Shown here piece by piece: positions 16,683 to 24,352 of a DNA stretch of 38,492 bases. The DNA lies in the NCBI RefSeq assembly GCF_000372745.1, contig NZ_KB889717.1, positions 1-38,492 on the forward strand, given 5' to 3'. The stretch is from Embleya scabrispora DSM 41855 (lineage in GTDB: Bacteria > Actinomycetota > Actinomycetes > Streptomycetales > Streptomycetaceae). Each line of letters opens with the position of its first letter. The first letter of the stretch is position 1. Made by a program: the position numbers and the translations under genes. The notes below the pieces were generated by a model. That model searched no databases. It was given only the letters and a program-made list of their open reading frames with translations, and had not been told where the DNA came from.

Positions 16683-17414
16683 CTACTGGCCGCCCGAGGC
16701 GTCGTGCTCGGTCAGCAGGGCGACCAGTTCCTCGTGGGTGATCCCGTCCGGGAGCGGTGTGGGGGTGTGCCGCAGCGGCGGGTCCCACCCGGATTCGGTG
16801 CGCCGGCGGACCACCTTCGCGGGCACGCCGGCCACCACGCAGTGGTCGGGGACCGTACCGCGAACCACCGAACCGGCGCCGACCACCACGTTCCGGCCGA
16901 GTTTGGCGCCGGGCAGGATGATCGCGCCCGCGCCGATCCAGCTGCCCGGGCCGATCTCCACGGTGTCGTTGATCGGCCACTGGGTGCCGATCGGTCGATC
17001 CGGGTCGGCGTAGCTGTGGTTCTGATCGGTGATGTAGATGTACGGCCCGGTCCACACGTCGTCCGCGATGGTGATCGAGCGGTGTCCGACGATGTGGCTG
17101 CCGCGCCCGATCGTGCACCGGTCGCCGATGGTGACCACCGCCGCCTTGCCCAGATCGTGTCCCGGCGCCAGCCCCGCGGACAGCGTGACGTGCTCGCCGA
17201 TGATGCAGCCGGCGCCCACGGTGATCCACTGCTCGCCGAAGACCGAGCCGACCGGAAAGGCGAGCTTGCTGCGCGCGCCCAATTCCCGGAAGCGGTACGG
17301 GCCGGGCTGCTCCGCGGTGATCGAGGCGACGCGTTGCAGCGCACGCCAGCCTCGGTGCGCGGCGCGCGAGAGGGCGCCCCGGGCGTGCCCGCGCAGGGCT
17401 TGCGACAGCGACAT
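16683..17414 (-). CDS. hexapeptide-repeat (left-handed beta-helix) acyltransferase
   Basis: A 243-aa acyltransferase of the LbH family (maltose/galactoside O-acetyltransferase, WcaF/LpxA-like). From about residue 70 to 205, repeats of the [LIV]GxxxxI type are clear, for example ITVGAGCIIGEHVTL, VTIGDRCTIGRGSHI, VEIGPGSWIGAGAII and VVVGAGSVVRGTVPD. The likely catalytic His is in ITDQNHSY, and the VVAGVPAKVVRRR ending is typical. The acceptor is unknown, perhaps a cell-surface sugar. The start chosen is ATG 17414: TAACGT (17422-17427, minus strand) is seven bases upstream and no ribosome site is seen, so the message may be leaderless; an earlier in-frame start at 17471 is possible. Confidence 0.87.
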   Translation of the reverse strand: MSLSQALRGHARGALSRAAHRGWRALQRVASITAEQPGPYRFRELGARSKLAFPVGSVFGEQWITVGAGCIIGEHVTLSAGLAPGHDLGKAAVVTIGDRCTIGRGSHIVGHRSITIADDVWTGPYIYITDQNHSYADPDRPIGTQWPINDTVEIGPGSWIGAGAIILPGAKLGRNVVVGAGSVVRGTVPDHCVVAGVPAKVVRRRTESGWDPPLRHTPTPLPDGITHEELVALLTEHDASGGQ

Positions 17415-17517
17415 GGAGATCACGTTACCGACGCTCGCGCGAGGGTCGGCGGGACGTGGGACGAACGTCACGCCGGGCCGATCCGGGCCGGTCGGGGGTT
17501 GGCTTCCGACGGCTTCT

Positions 17518-17530
17518 GTAACAGTGTTAC
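17518..17530. promoter_or_regulatory. GTAACA-G-TGTTAC palindrome upstream of the alcohol dehydrogenase
   Basis: A perfect 13-bp dyad with 6-bp arms lies 81 bp upstream of the dehydrogenase start and 103 bp upstream of the divergent acyltransferase start. Its AT-rich core stands out in this GC-rich DNA. It looks like an operator of a TetR- or GntR-type regulator, but no regulator gene is adjacent. Confidence 0.45.
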
Positions 17531-17611
17531 TGCCCTGCCGGTGGAAGTGTTGCCGGCTCCCGTGCCGGTGTTCTCCGGCGTCGGGTGAGCGAAGCAGCCA
17601 GGGGAGTGGAC

Positions 17612-18655
17612 ATGCGTGCCGTCGTCATCAACGGAACCCGGGACGTGAGCGTGGAGACGGTCGCGGACCCGGTGCTCACCGGTCCGGACGGGGCGATCGT
17701 GCGGGTCGAGGCAAGTGCGGTGTGCGGCTCGGACCTGCACTTCTACGAGGGCGAGTTCCCGGCCGCCGGGCTGCGGCCGGGGCACGAGGTGGTGGGCACG
17801 GTGATCGAGACCGGTGCCGAGGTGGGCCGGATCGCGGTGGGCGACCGGGTTCTGGTGTCGCCCGTGCTCGGCTGCGGGCGGTGTGCGGGCTGCCGCGTGG
17901 GCAACCCGATCGACTGCGTCGGCGGCGGTGTGCGGGTGCTCGGCGGCGACCTCGGGCTGCCCGGCGGGCACGCCGAGGCGGTGGCGATCCCGGCCGCCGA
18001 CGCGTGGTTGCTCCCGGTGCCGGAGGACCTCGCGGTGGACCACGCGGTGTTGCTCACCGACGCGTTGCCGACCGGTTGGACGGCGGCGACCCGGGCCGAC
18101 ATCACGCCCGGCGCGACGGTGCTGGTGATCGGGCTCGGGCCGGTCGGCCTGTACGCCCTCCAGGCGGCCCAGGTGCTCGGCGCGGGCCGGATCCTGGCCG
18201 CGGACCGGGTGCCGGCGCGACTCGCGATGGCCGAGCGGCTCGGCGCGGAGCCGATCGACGCGAGCGCGGGCGACCTGGTCCAGCAGGTCATGGCGGCCAC
18301 CGGCGGTCGGGGCGCGGACGCGGTGATCGAGGCGGTCGGGCAGGACGCGACACTGGCTGCGGCGATCGCCTCGGTACGCACGTCGCGCACCGTCTCGGTG
18401 GTCGGCGTCGACGCGAACTTCGCGTTCCCGCTCGCGGTCCCGCTGCTGATCATCCGCAACGTCACGCTGCGCTTCAGTACGGCGCCGGTGGCCTCCACCT
18501 GGCCGACCCTGATCCCCCTGATCCGACACGGCCGCCTCGCTCCGGTCGACGTGTTCACCCACCGCCTACCGCTCACCGAGGCAGCGAACGGATACCGCAC
18601 CTTCGCCGACCGCACGGACGGCTGCCTCAAGGTCTTGTTCGACCCGAGCCACTGA
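17612..18655 (+). CDS. zinc-dependent alcohol/polyol dehydrogenase (MDR family)
   Basis: A 347-aa medium-chain dehydrogenase/reductase. Catalytic zinc ligands are Cys38 (CGSDLH) and His58-Glu59 (GHE). The structural zinc is held by Cys88, Cys91, Cys94 and Cys102. The Rossmann motif GLGPVG (174-179) binds NAD(P). The overall pattern resembles threonine, sorbitol or glutathione-independent formaldehyde dehydrogenase-like proteins, so the substrate is uncertain. The ATG at 17612 has GGGGAG five bases upstream; a longer frame from 17585 lacks this. Regulation may act through the upstream 13-bp palindrome. Degenerate repeats follow directly. Confidence 0.88.
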   Translation: MRAVVINGTRDVSVETVADPVLTGPDGAIVRVEASAVCGSDLHFYEGEFPAAGLRPGHEVVGTVIETGAEVGRIAVGDRVLVSPVLGCGRCAGCRVGNPIDCVGGGVRVLGGDLGLPGGHAEAVAIPAADAWLLPVPEDLAVDHAVLLTDALPTGWTAATRADITPGATVLVIGLGPVGLYALQAAQVLGAGRILAADRVPARLAMAERLGAEPIDASAGDLVQQVMAATGGRGADAVIEAVGQDATLAAAIASVRTSRTVSVVGVDANFAFPLAVPLLIIRNVTLRFSTAPVASTWPTLIPLIRHGRLAPVDVFTHRLPLTEAANGYRTFADRTDGCLKVLFDPSH

Positions 18656-19380
18656 TACGAGACGGCGGGGCGGCTGCTTCGGGGGTGGAGCGGGGGCCGG
18701 GGTGGGCGCTGCGTCGGGTTGCTCGTGCGCTTCGGGGGTGGCGCGGGTCGGAGCGGGAGCCTGGGTCGGGTTGGTGGCGGCTTGCTCCGGTTGGAGTACC
18801 CCTCCGCTCTGCGGCCGGACCGAGTCCGGAGTAAATCCGGGCTTCGTGGGCCCTTTTTGGCTCGTGCGCTCGATGACCGGCGCATGTGTCGGGTAGACGC
18901 CGCGTCGGGTTGGTGGGCGGCTTGCTCCGTGGCGGGTTGTTCGCCCGCTCCGTGGCCGGGGCGTGTGTCGGGTGGGCCCTGCCTCGGATTCGTGGGCCGC
19001 TTGCTCCGGGTCGGGTACTCCTGCGCTTCGCGGCCGGGGCCGGGGCGGGGTGGGCGCTGCGTCGAGTGATCGGCGTTGCTCCGGGCCCGTTGCCCTGTCC
19101 GCGCTGCGGCCCGCGCGCGGCCGGTTGTTCCGTGCCGGGGTGCACGTCCCCTACAGGCCGGTTGCTCGTCCGCTCCGCGGCCGTCGGTGGGCCGACGGCT
19201 CCGGGCCCTATGCCCGTGCCGTACGGGCGCACGGAGGCACGGGGCGCGGCGTTGGGTGGTCTGCGGTGTCGCCGGTGTGCCGCTGCGGAATGGGCGCGGT
19301 CGGACCGGTTGAGGTTTCGGCCGCGTATCGTCCCGGCGCGGAGCGACCGGTGGACCGTGGCTGCGGAGCAGACAGGCAAC
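18656..19380. repeat. gene-free, degenerate-repeat region
   Basis: No supportable gene is seen. The stretch is built from imperfectly repeated phrases, for example GGTGGGCGCTGCGTCG near 18700 and again near 19040, and CTTGCTCCG with GCGGCCGG neighbours near 18785, 18920 and 19000. Spacing varies. Long open frames exist on both strands but have no ribosome site and simple Arg/Gly/Pro/Ala composition, as expected by chance at this GC content. It may be the decayed relic of a repeat-coding gene or non-coding repeat DNA. Confidence 0.5.
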
Positions 19381-19680
19381 CGGCTGCGGGAGGTGTTTCC
19401 GGCCCCGAGGCCCTGCCGGTTGCCCCCGCTCTCCGTCCGCCCTTCCGCCAAGCGGCCGGCTGCGGGAGGTGCCTCGTGGTATCCGTGGCCCGCCGGTCGC
19501 CCCGCGCTCGTCTGCCCTTGCGCCAAGTGCCGGCTGCGGGAGGCGCATGCCCGGCTCGCGGCCCTGTCCGTTGCCCCGCCCTCCGTGCGGCCTTTCGTCG
19601 GCAGTCGGCTGCGAGAGGTGTTTCTCGCCCCCGGTCCCTGCCGGTTGCGCCCGCGTTCGGCCCCGCCTTTTCGTCGAGTG
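19381..19680. repeat. degenerate tandem repeat, about 75 bp x 4
   Basis: Copies start at 19381, 19457, 19531 and 19606 with CGGCTGCGRGAGGYG and contain a TCCGYNCG...TTTCGTC-like middle. Spacing is 76, 74 and 75 bp, so although the mean equals 25 codons the reading frame is not preserved. That argues against present coding. The 200 bp from 19681 to the next start shows nothing recognisable. Confidence 0.6.
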
Positions 19681-19882
19681 ATCCGCGGCATGTGGGTGCG
19701 GCCGGGTGCGCGCGGCCGCCGGCGGCTGGTTCTCCGAGGGTTGTCCGGTACGTGCTGCCGCGCTGCCGGGGAGGGTGGCTTCGTCGCTCGATGGGCGTAC
19801 TGCCGACGTGCCACCGCGAAGTGATGTCCTATTTACCCCACTATGAGAGCCGGATGTGGCGACCTGCGCAGGGAGAAGACGG

Positions 19883-21217
19883 ATGAGCGACGGTGGAATG
19901 GACCTTCCCGGTGGACTCGGCGGCCTTCTGGGCGGGCTTCTCGGTGGGCGGGGCGGCAGCGGTGACCAGGGGCTGGTGCGGGTGGTACTGAGCATGCTGA
20001 CCAAGCAGGGCAGCTCCGGTGGGCTGGGCGCGCTGTTGCACAAGCTCCAGGCGGGCGGCCTGGGTGAGCACACCAAGTCCTGGGTGGAGACCGGTCGCAA
20101 TCAGCCGGTGAGCGGCAAGGAACTCACCGATGCACTCGGTGAGGACGAGATGGTCCGCCTCGCCGGCCAGGCCGGGATGACCAAGGAGGAGACCGCCGCG
20201 GCGCTCGCGGCGACGCTGCCGCGGGTGGTGGATGCGGTGACGCCCGAGGGCAAGGTGCCGGCCGCCGAACAAATCGACGCGCTGATCGACCCGACGGCGG
20301 CTCCGGTCCCGACCGCCCCTCCCGCGACCGCCCCGGGCGGGGCGAAGCAGGCGACTCGGGCCAAGGGCGAGGCGGCCCCCGCGCCCGAAGCCGCGCCCCC
20401 GTCCCCGCCGGCGTCCGACGCCGCCCCGAAGCCCGCCCCCGACGCCACCCGGGAGCCCGGCGCCCGCCCGATTCCCAAGCCCGGCGCCGGCCCGCACTCC
20501 GCCTCCGACACCGCCCGAAAGCCCGATGCGCGCCCTGCGCCCGGGTCCGGCGCCGTTCCGGAGCCCGATGCCCACCCGAAGCCCGGGCCCGGCGCTCACC
20601 CGAAGCCCGCGTCCGGCGCCGCCCCGGAGTCCGGCCACCCCCCGAAGCCCGGGCCCGATGCCCACCCGAAGCCCGAGCCCGGCGCCCACCCGAAGCCTGG
20701 GCCCGGCGCCGCCCCGGAGTCCGGCCACCGTCCGAAGCCCGCGTCCGATGCCCACCCGAAGCCTGGGCCCGATGCTCACCCGAAGCCCGCGTCCGGCGCC
20801 CACCCGAAGCCCGCGTCCGGCGCCCACCCGAAGCCCGCGTCCGGCGCCCACCCGAAGCCCGGGCCCGGCTCTCACCCGAAGCCCGCGTCCAGCGCCCACC
20901 CGAAGCCCGGGCCCGGCGCCCACCCGAAGCCCGGGCCCGATGCCGGCCCGGAGTCCGGCGCCACGCCGAAGCCCGCGTCCGGCGCTGCTCCGGAGCCCGA
21001 TGTCCACCCGAAGCCCGGCCCCCACAACGCCCCAAAGCCCAACGCCGCCCCGGCGTCCGCCCCCGGAGCCGCCCCAAAGCCCGGCGCGCGCCCGAAGCCC
21101 GGACCCGGCGCCCGCCCGAAGGCCGCCCCCGACGCCGACCCGAAGCCCACCCCCCGCCGTCACCCCGAGGCGACGCCGGAGGGCGAGTCCGAGGTCAAGC
21201 CCGATGAGTCGGCGTGA
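19883..21217 (+). CDS. YidB/DUF937-family protein with long HPKP-repeat tail
   Basis: A 444-aa protein. The N-terminal part (1 to about 135) is a YidB/DUF937-type domain: a glycine-rich GGLGGLLGGLLGG start, then VLSMLTKQGSSGGLGALLHKLQAGGLGEHTKSWV, NQPVSGKELTDALG and LPRVVDAVTPEGKVP. The rest (about 140-444) is Pro/Ala/Lys/Gly/His repeat, mostly octads such as HPKPASGA and HPKPGPGA coded by 24-bp units. YidB proteins are usually about 130-150 aa, so the tail is exceptional. It could form an extended wall-spanning or metal-binding segment, but no signal peptide is seen. A GGGAG site is seven bases upstream. The 3' end overlaps the convergent P450 gene by 23 bp. Confidence 0.75.
   Translation: MSDGGMDLPGGLGGLLGGLLGGRGGSGDQGLVRVVLSMLTKQGSSGGLGALLHKLQAGGLGEHTKSWVETGRNQPVSGKELTDALGEDEMVRLAGQAGMTKEETAAALAATLPRVVDAVTPEGKVPAAEQIDALIDPTAAPVPTAPPATAPGGAKQATRAKGEAAPAPEAAPPSPPASDAAPKPAPDATREPGARPIPKPGAGPHSASDTARKPDARPAPGSGAVPEPDAHPKPGPGAHPKPASGAAPESGHPPKPGPDAHPKPEPGAHPKPGPGAAPESGHRPKPASDAHPKPGPDAHPKPASGAHPKPASGAHPKPASGAHPKPGPGSHPKPASSAHPKPGPGAHPKPGPDAGPESGATPKPASGAAPEPDVHPKPGPHNAPKPNAAPASAPGAAPKPGARPKPGPGARPKAAPDADPKPTPRRHPEATPEGESEVKPDESA
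20573..21020 (+). repeat. 24-bp tandem repeat coding HPKPxxGx octads
   Basis: Units start with CACCCGAAGCCC and vary in the second half between GCGTCC and GGGCCC. Three consecutive units at 20777-20848 are identical (24 bp each). All spacings are multiples of three, so the coding frame is kept and the antisense frames stay open too. The left end of the giant palindrome arm, as seen in this window, falls exactly at the third identical unit (20825). Confidence 0.85.
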
Positions 21218-22496
21218 ACTCGCAGTCCATGTGTTTGATGCCGTTGATGAAGCTCGAACGCAGCCGCTGGGGCTCGCCGACCATGCGGATGTCCGGCAGT
21301 CGGCCCAGCAACTCCCGGAACAACAGGGTGATCTCGCGGCGAGCCAGGTGCGCGCCCAAGCAGAAGTGTGGGCCGCGTGCACCGAAGCCGACATGCGGGT
21401 TCGGGTCGCGGGTGATGTCGAAGCGCCGGGGGTCGGCGAACACCGCCTCGTCCCGGTTCGCCGACCAGTAGAACAGCAGCAGCTTGTCGCCGTCGCGCAC
21501 CGGCTTGCCGTTCAGGTCGGTGTCCCGGGTGGCGGTGCGCCGCATCCACACCACCGGGGACGCGAGCCGGACGATCTCCTCCACGGCGGTCGGTGCGTAC
21601 CGCTCGAAGTCCGAGAGCCAGAGCCCGCGTTGGTCCGGATTCTCGGTCAGCAGCCACAGACCGTGCGAGATGGCGTTGCGAGTGGTCTCGTTGCCCGCGG
21701 CCAGCAACAGGATGAAGAACGAGGCGAGTTCGTCCGTGGTCAGGCTCTCTCCGTCGATCTGCGCGTTCACCAGGGCCGAGGTGACGTCCTCGGTCGGCGT
21801 GCCGCGTCGGAATTCGGCCAAGTCCTTCATCAGTTCGGCGAGTTCGGCGCCTGCGGTGAGCAGTGCCTCGATGTGGCCGCCGCCCTCCTGGGGCACGTAC
21901 TCCGGGTCCGCGACGCCGAGGATCACATTCGAGCGGTCGAAGACGAAACGGTGTTCTTTCTCCGGTATGCCCATCATGTCGCAGATGACCCGGAGTGGGA
22001 GTCGGGCCGCGACGTCGGTGACGAAATCGCATGAGCCGCGCTCGGCCACCTCGTCGACGATGGTTTTGGCGGTGCGGTCCACGTCGTCCGAGAACTTCTT
22101 GATCATCCTGGGCGTGAACGTGCGGGCGACGATCCGGCGCAGCCGCTGGTGCCGGGGATCGTCCATTTCGATCATGGAACCGAAGAACTCACCGAATCCC
22201 GGCGGGAAATCGGGAATGTGGGTCGCGCCGCGACCCGAACAGAAGTCCTCGGGTCGGCGGCTGGCCTCGGCGACGTCCGCGTGCCGGGTCAGCGCCCAGA
22301 AGCCGGGGCCGGGCTCCAACGGGCTTTCCGGCTCCGGGTAGTACGGCATCGGCCATGTCTCGCGCAGGTAGGCGAAGCCCGCCTCGCGGGCGGCCGGCGG
22401 CCCCGACCAGAAGTCCAGGTCGGCGAGCGGGACCTGCGCCGGCCAGGTCCGAGGATTGGGGTCGGTGGTGCTCGGTCCAGCCGTCTCGGCCGTCAT
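21195..22496 (-). CDS. cytochrome P450 monooxygenase
   Basis: A 433-aa soluble bacterial P450. It shows the I-helix LLAAGNETTRN (Glu270-Thr271), the K-helix ExxR in VEEIVRLASPV, and the haem loop FGARGPHFCLGAHLARRE with the thiolate Cys379. The sequence style (MIEMDDPRHQRLRRIVARTFTP, FYWSANRDEAVF, VGFGARGPHFCLG) resembles actinobacterial CYP124/125/142-type enzymes that oxidise lipid or sterol side chains, but the substrate is an inference. The start is ATG 22496, with GGAG eight bases upstream. An SDR gene lies 79 bp upstream on the same strand, so the two are likely co-transcribed, facing a MarR regulator. The 3' end overlaps the YidB-like gene by 23 bp. No ferredoxin gene is adjacent. Confidence 0.92.
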   Translation of the reverse strand: MTAETAGPSTTDPNPRTWPAQVPLADLDFWSGPPAAREAGFAYLRETWPMPYYPEPESPLEPGPGFWALTRHADVAEASRRPEDFCSGRGATHIPDFPPGFGEFFGSMIEMDDPRHQRLRRIVARTFTPRMIKKFSDDVDRTAKTIVDEVAERGSCDFVTDVAARLPLRVICDMMGIPEKEHRFVFDRSNVILGVADPEYVPQEGGGHIEALLTAGAELAELMKDLAEFRRGTPTEDVTSALVNAQIDGESLTTDELASFFILLLAAGNETTRNAISHGLWLLTENPDQRGLWLSDFERYAPTAVEEIVRLASPVVWMRRTATRDTDLNGKPVRDGDKLLLFYWSANRDEAVFADPRRFDITRDPNPHVGFGARGPHFCLGAHLARREITLLFRELLGRLPDIRMVGEPQRLRSSFINGIKHMDCEFTPTHRA

Positions 22497-22575
22497 GCCG
22501 GTCACTCCGATCACGCGTTGTTACTCGCGGGTTCGGTATCAGTGCAGCACACATGCGTTCGCCGATCCAGGGCTC

Positions 22576-23337
22576 TCAGGTGGTGATCGCGCCGCCGTTG
22601 ACCTGGATGGTCTGGCCGGTGATCCACGCCGCTTCGTCGGAGGCGAGGAAGACGCAGGTCGCGCCCGCGTCCTCGGGGGTGCCGAGCCGGCCGACCGGGA
22701 TGTGCTTGGCCTGTTCGGCGGTGTGCGCGAGGTCGCGGCCGCTGGGACGGGGGTCCATCAGGCCCAGTGCGACGGTGTTCGCGGTCACGCCGTCGCGGGC
22801 GCTCTCCATCGCGAGGTGGCGCATGAACGCGATGGCGCCGCCCTTCGCGGCCCCGTACAGCGAGATGCCGAACGACTGGCCGCTGACGCCCGCGGCCGAC
22901 GCGATGGTGATCACTCGCCCGAAGCGGCGCGCGCACATCCCGTCCAGCACCGCCTTCGTGCAGGCCATCACGCCGAACAGGTTGACGTCGGCGAAGCGTT
23001 GCCAGTCCTCGGGCACGCTTTGGCGGAACTTGGTCGGGCGAAATCCCTCGGCGCCACCGTTGCCCGCGTTGTTGACCAGGATGTCGATCGGCGCGACGGT
23101 GCGTTCGAAGGTGCGTACGGCCACCAGCGCGGCCTGCGGGTCGGTCACGTCGAACGCGGCGGTGAACGCCCGGCCACCCGCCGCGCGGATCTCGGCGCAG
23201 GTGTGTTCGGCACGCTCGGGGTCGAGGTCGTTCACCGCGACGATCGCACCCTGCGCGGCGAGCAGGCGGGCGATGCCCGCGCCGACACCCCGGCCCGCGC
23301 CGGTGACCATTGCCGACCTGCCGTCGAGTGCGAACAC
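22576..23337 (-). CDS. short-chain dehydrogenase/reductase upstream of the P450
   Basis: A 253-aa classical SDR of the FabG-like type: TGAGRGVG (12-19), NNAG (89-92), Ser147, Tyr161 and Lys165 (YGAAKGG), with the C-terminal ITGQTIQVNGGA. The GTG at 23337 is preferred because it gives the standard SDR N-terminus VFALDGRSAMVTG and follows a GGGGGAC stretch; a longer frame adds only Arg-rich sequence. It is the first gene of an SDR-P450 unit that would oxidise a hydroxylated lipid or alcohol product. It diverges from the MarR gene across 213 bp holding a 20-bp palindrome. Confidence 0.9.
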   Translation of the reverse strand: MFALDGRSAMVTGAGRGVGAGIARLLAAQGAIVAVNDLDPERAEHTCAEIRAAGGRAFTAAFDVTDPQAALVAVRTFERTVAPIDILVNNAGNGGAEGFRPTKFRQSVPEDWQRFADVNLFGVMACTKAVLDGMCARRFGRVITIASAAGVSGQSFGISLYGAAKGGAIAFMRHLAMESARDGVTANTVALGLMDPRPSGRDLAHTAEQAKHIPVGRLGTPEDAGATCVFLASDEAAWITGQTIQVNGGAITT

Positions 23338-23502
23338 GCGGGTCCCCCGGGGTGATCGATGAGCTCGACGGCGGCATCGGCGCACGGCGTCGATCTTGAC
23401 GCGCGCAGCCAATCACCGGCCTCTACACGTGTCAATGCTGGACTCCATCAATTACCTTCTGTGGGTCGGGATGCACACCTAGACTGTGGAACGCCCGCCT
23501 CC

Positions 23503-23522
23503 GCCATACGAAACCGTATGGC
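23503..23522. promoter_or_regulatory. 20-bp palindrome GCCATACG-N4-CGTATGGC, candidate MarR operator
   Basis: Perfect 8-bp arms lie 28 bp before the MarR-type GTG start and 165 bp from the divergent SDR start. The length and placement are typical of MarR-family operators, which are often in the regulator's own divergent promoter region. Confidence 0.65.
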
Positions 23523-23550
23523 GTTGCTTCCCTTCCGGAGGACTCGTCCA

Positions 23551-24060
23551 GTGCCCCCGTCAGCCGAGTCGCCCACTCCCTCCTCGGAACGACACGAGTC
23601 GCGGCATCACGTCCAGACCGCGCTCGAACGCCTGATCCGACTCCAGCAGAGCCGTCGCGTGCACGGCGAACTCACCAGCGCCTCGCGCGCGCAGGTCTCG
23701 CAGCCGGCGGTGGTGTTGCTGACCCGGTTGCAGGCGGGCGGCGGCGGGCTGGCCATCGGCGATCTGGCCAAGCTCGCCCGGATGGACATGTCGCTGGTCA
23801 GCCGGGAGTTGCGCAAACTGGAGGCGGACGAACTGGTCACCCGGACCACCGACACGCGCGACGGTCGGATCACCCGGGTGGGACTGACTCCCAAGGGTCG
23901 AGGTGTGGTCCGGCGGCTGCGCCGGGTGCGCGACCGGCACTTCGAGGAGGCGCTGTCCGGTTGGACGGACGACGACCTCGCCACGCTCGGCACGTTGATG
24001 GGCCGCTTCGTCGACGACCTGTCCGCCGTCCGCTATCGCGAGGCCGACGAGCCGGGCTGA
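23551..24060 (+). CDS. MarR-family transcriptional regulator
   Basis: A 169-aa regulator. After a Ser/Pro-rich N-terminus, helices with VQTALERLIRLQQSRR lead to the winged helix-turn-helix: LAIGDLAKLARMDMSLVSRELRKLEADELVTR, then a wing with DTRDGRITRVGLTPKGRGVV. This is the standard MarR pattern. The GTG at 23551 is chosen for the GGAGGA site eight bases upstream. It is divergent from the SDR-P450 pair and likely controls it and itself through the palindrome at 23503-23522. The ligand is unknown. Confidence 0.88.
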   Translation: MPPSAESPTPSSERHESRHHVQTALERLIRLQQSRRVHGELTSASRAQVSQPAVVLLTRLQAGGGGLAIGDLAKLARMDMSLVSRELRKLEADELVTRTTDTRDGRITRVGLTPKGRGVVRRLRRVRDRHFEEALSGWTDDDLATLGTLMGRFVDDLSAVRYREADEPG

Positions 24061-24131
24061 TTCCGCGCCCGGGTCCCCCTTCGCCCCGCCGGGCGTCCCA
24101 CCTTCCCCATCCGCCCCCTTTGCACGGCCCG

Positions 24132-24156
24132 GCTGGACACGGTACGTGTGTCCAGC
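24132..24156. promoter_or_regulatory. 25-bp inverted repeat GCTGGACAC-N7-GTGTCCAGC
   Basis: Perfect 9-bp arms lie 71 bp after the MarR stop and 148 bp before the leader ORF of the enzyme I-like gene. The position and odd-length spacing fit an operator for a dimeric regulator; a terminator for the MarR gene is the alternative, but there is no T-run. Confidence 0.45.
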
Positions 24157-24304
24157 AGACTGTGTCGCGAGACCGGGTGGTTGCCTTGCGCCGGGTCGAA
24201 CCCGTGTCGTGCCGGCAACCGTTACCGGTCGCGGCACCCGCGCGCCCACCGGCGCGCACGCCGACGTGCGGCGGTTGGACGAGGTGGGAAGAGGGGGACG
24301 CACC

Positions 24305-24352
24305 GTGGGAGAGCTGCACTGGGCCGGCCACGACCGTGCCCGGGTCGCATGA
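24305..24352 (+). CDS. 15-codon leader ORF coupled to the enzyme I-like gene
   Basis: A GTG-started ORF coding VGELHWAGHDRARVA has its own ribosome site, GAGGGGG, about eight bases upstream. Its TGA overlaps the next gene's ATG as ATGA. The next gene has no ribosome site of its own, so its translation probably depends on this leader. It could also be the tail of a longer frame, but that has no recognisable domain. Confidence 0.5.
   Translation: MGELHWAGHDRARVA

Noticed and set aside
18627-19824. Long open frames on both strands across the repeat field
   Set aside because: No start signal, simple composition, and repeat spacing that does not keep the frame.
20573-21020. CRISPR array
   Set aside because: Contiguous 24-bp coding units with no spacers and no cas genes.
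19841-21394. 517-codon minus-strand frame with GLRVGAGPGLRVG repeats
   Set aside because: Antisense of the 24-bp tandem repeat, where all frames stay open because the unit is a multiple of three.
24146-24352. 68-codon ORF as a true gene upstream of the enzyme I-like gene
   Set aside because: Its first part overlaps the operator-like dyad and lacks a ribosome site; only the last 15 codons have translation signals.
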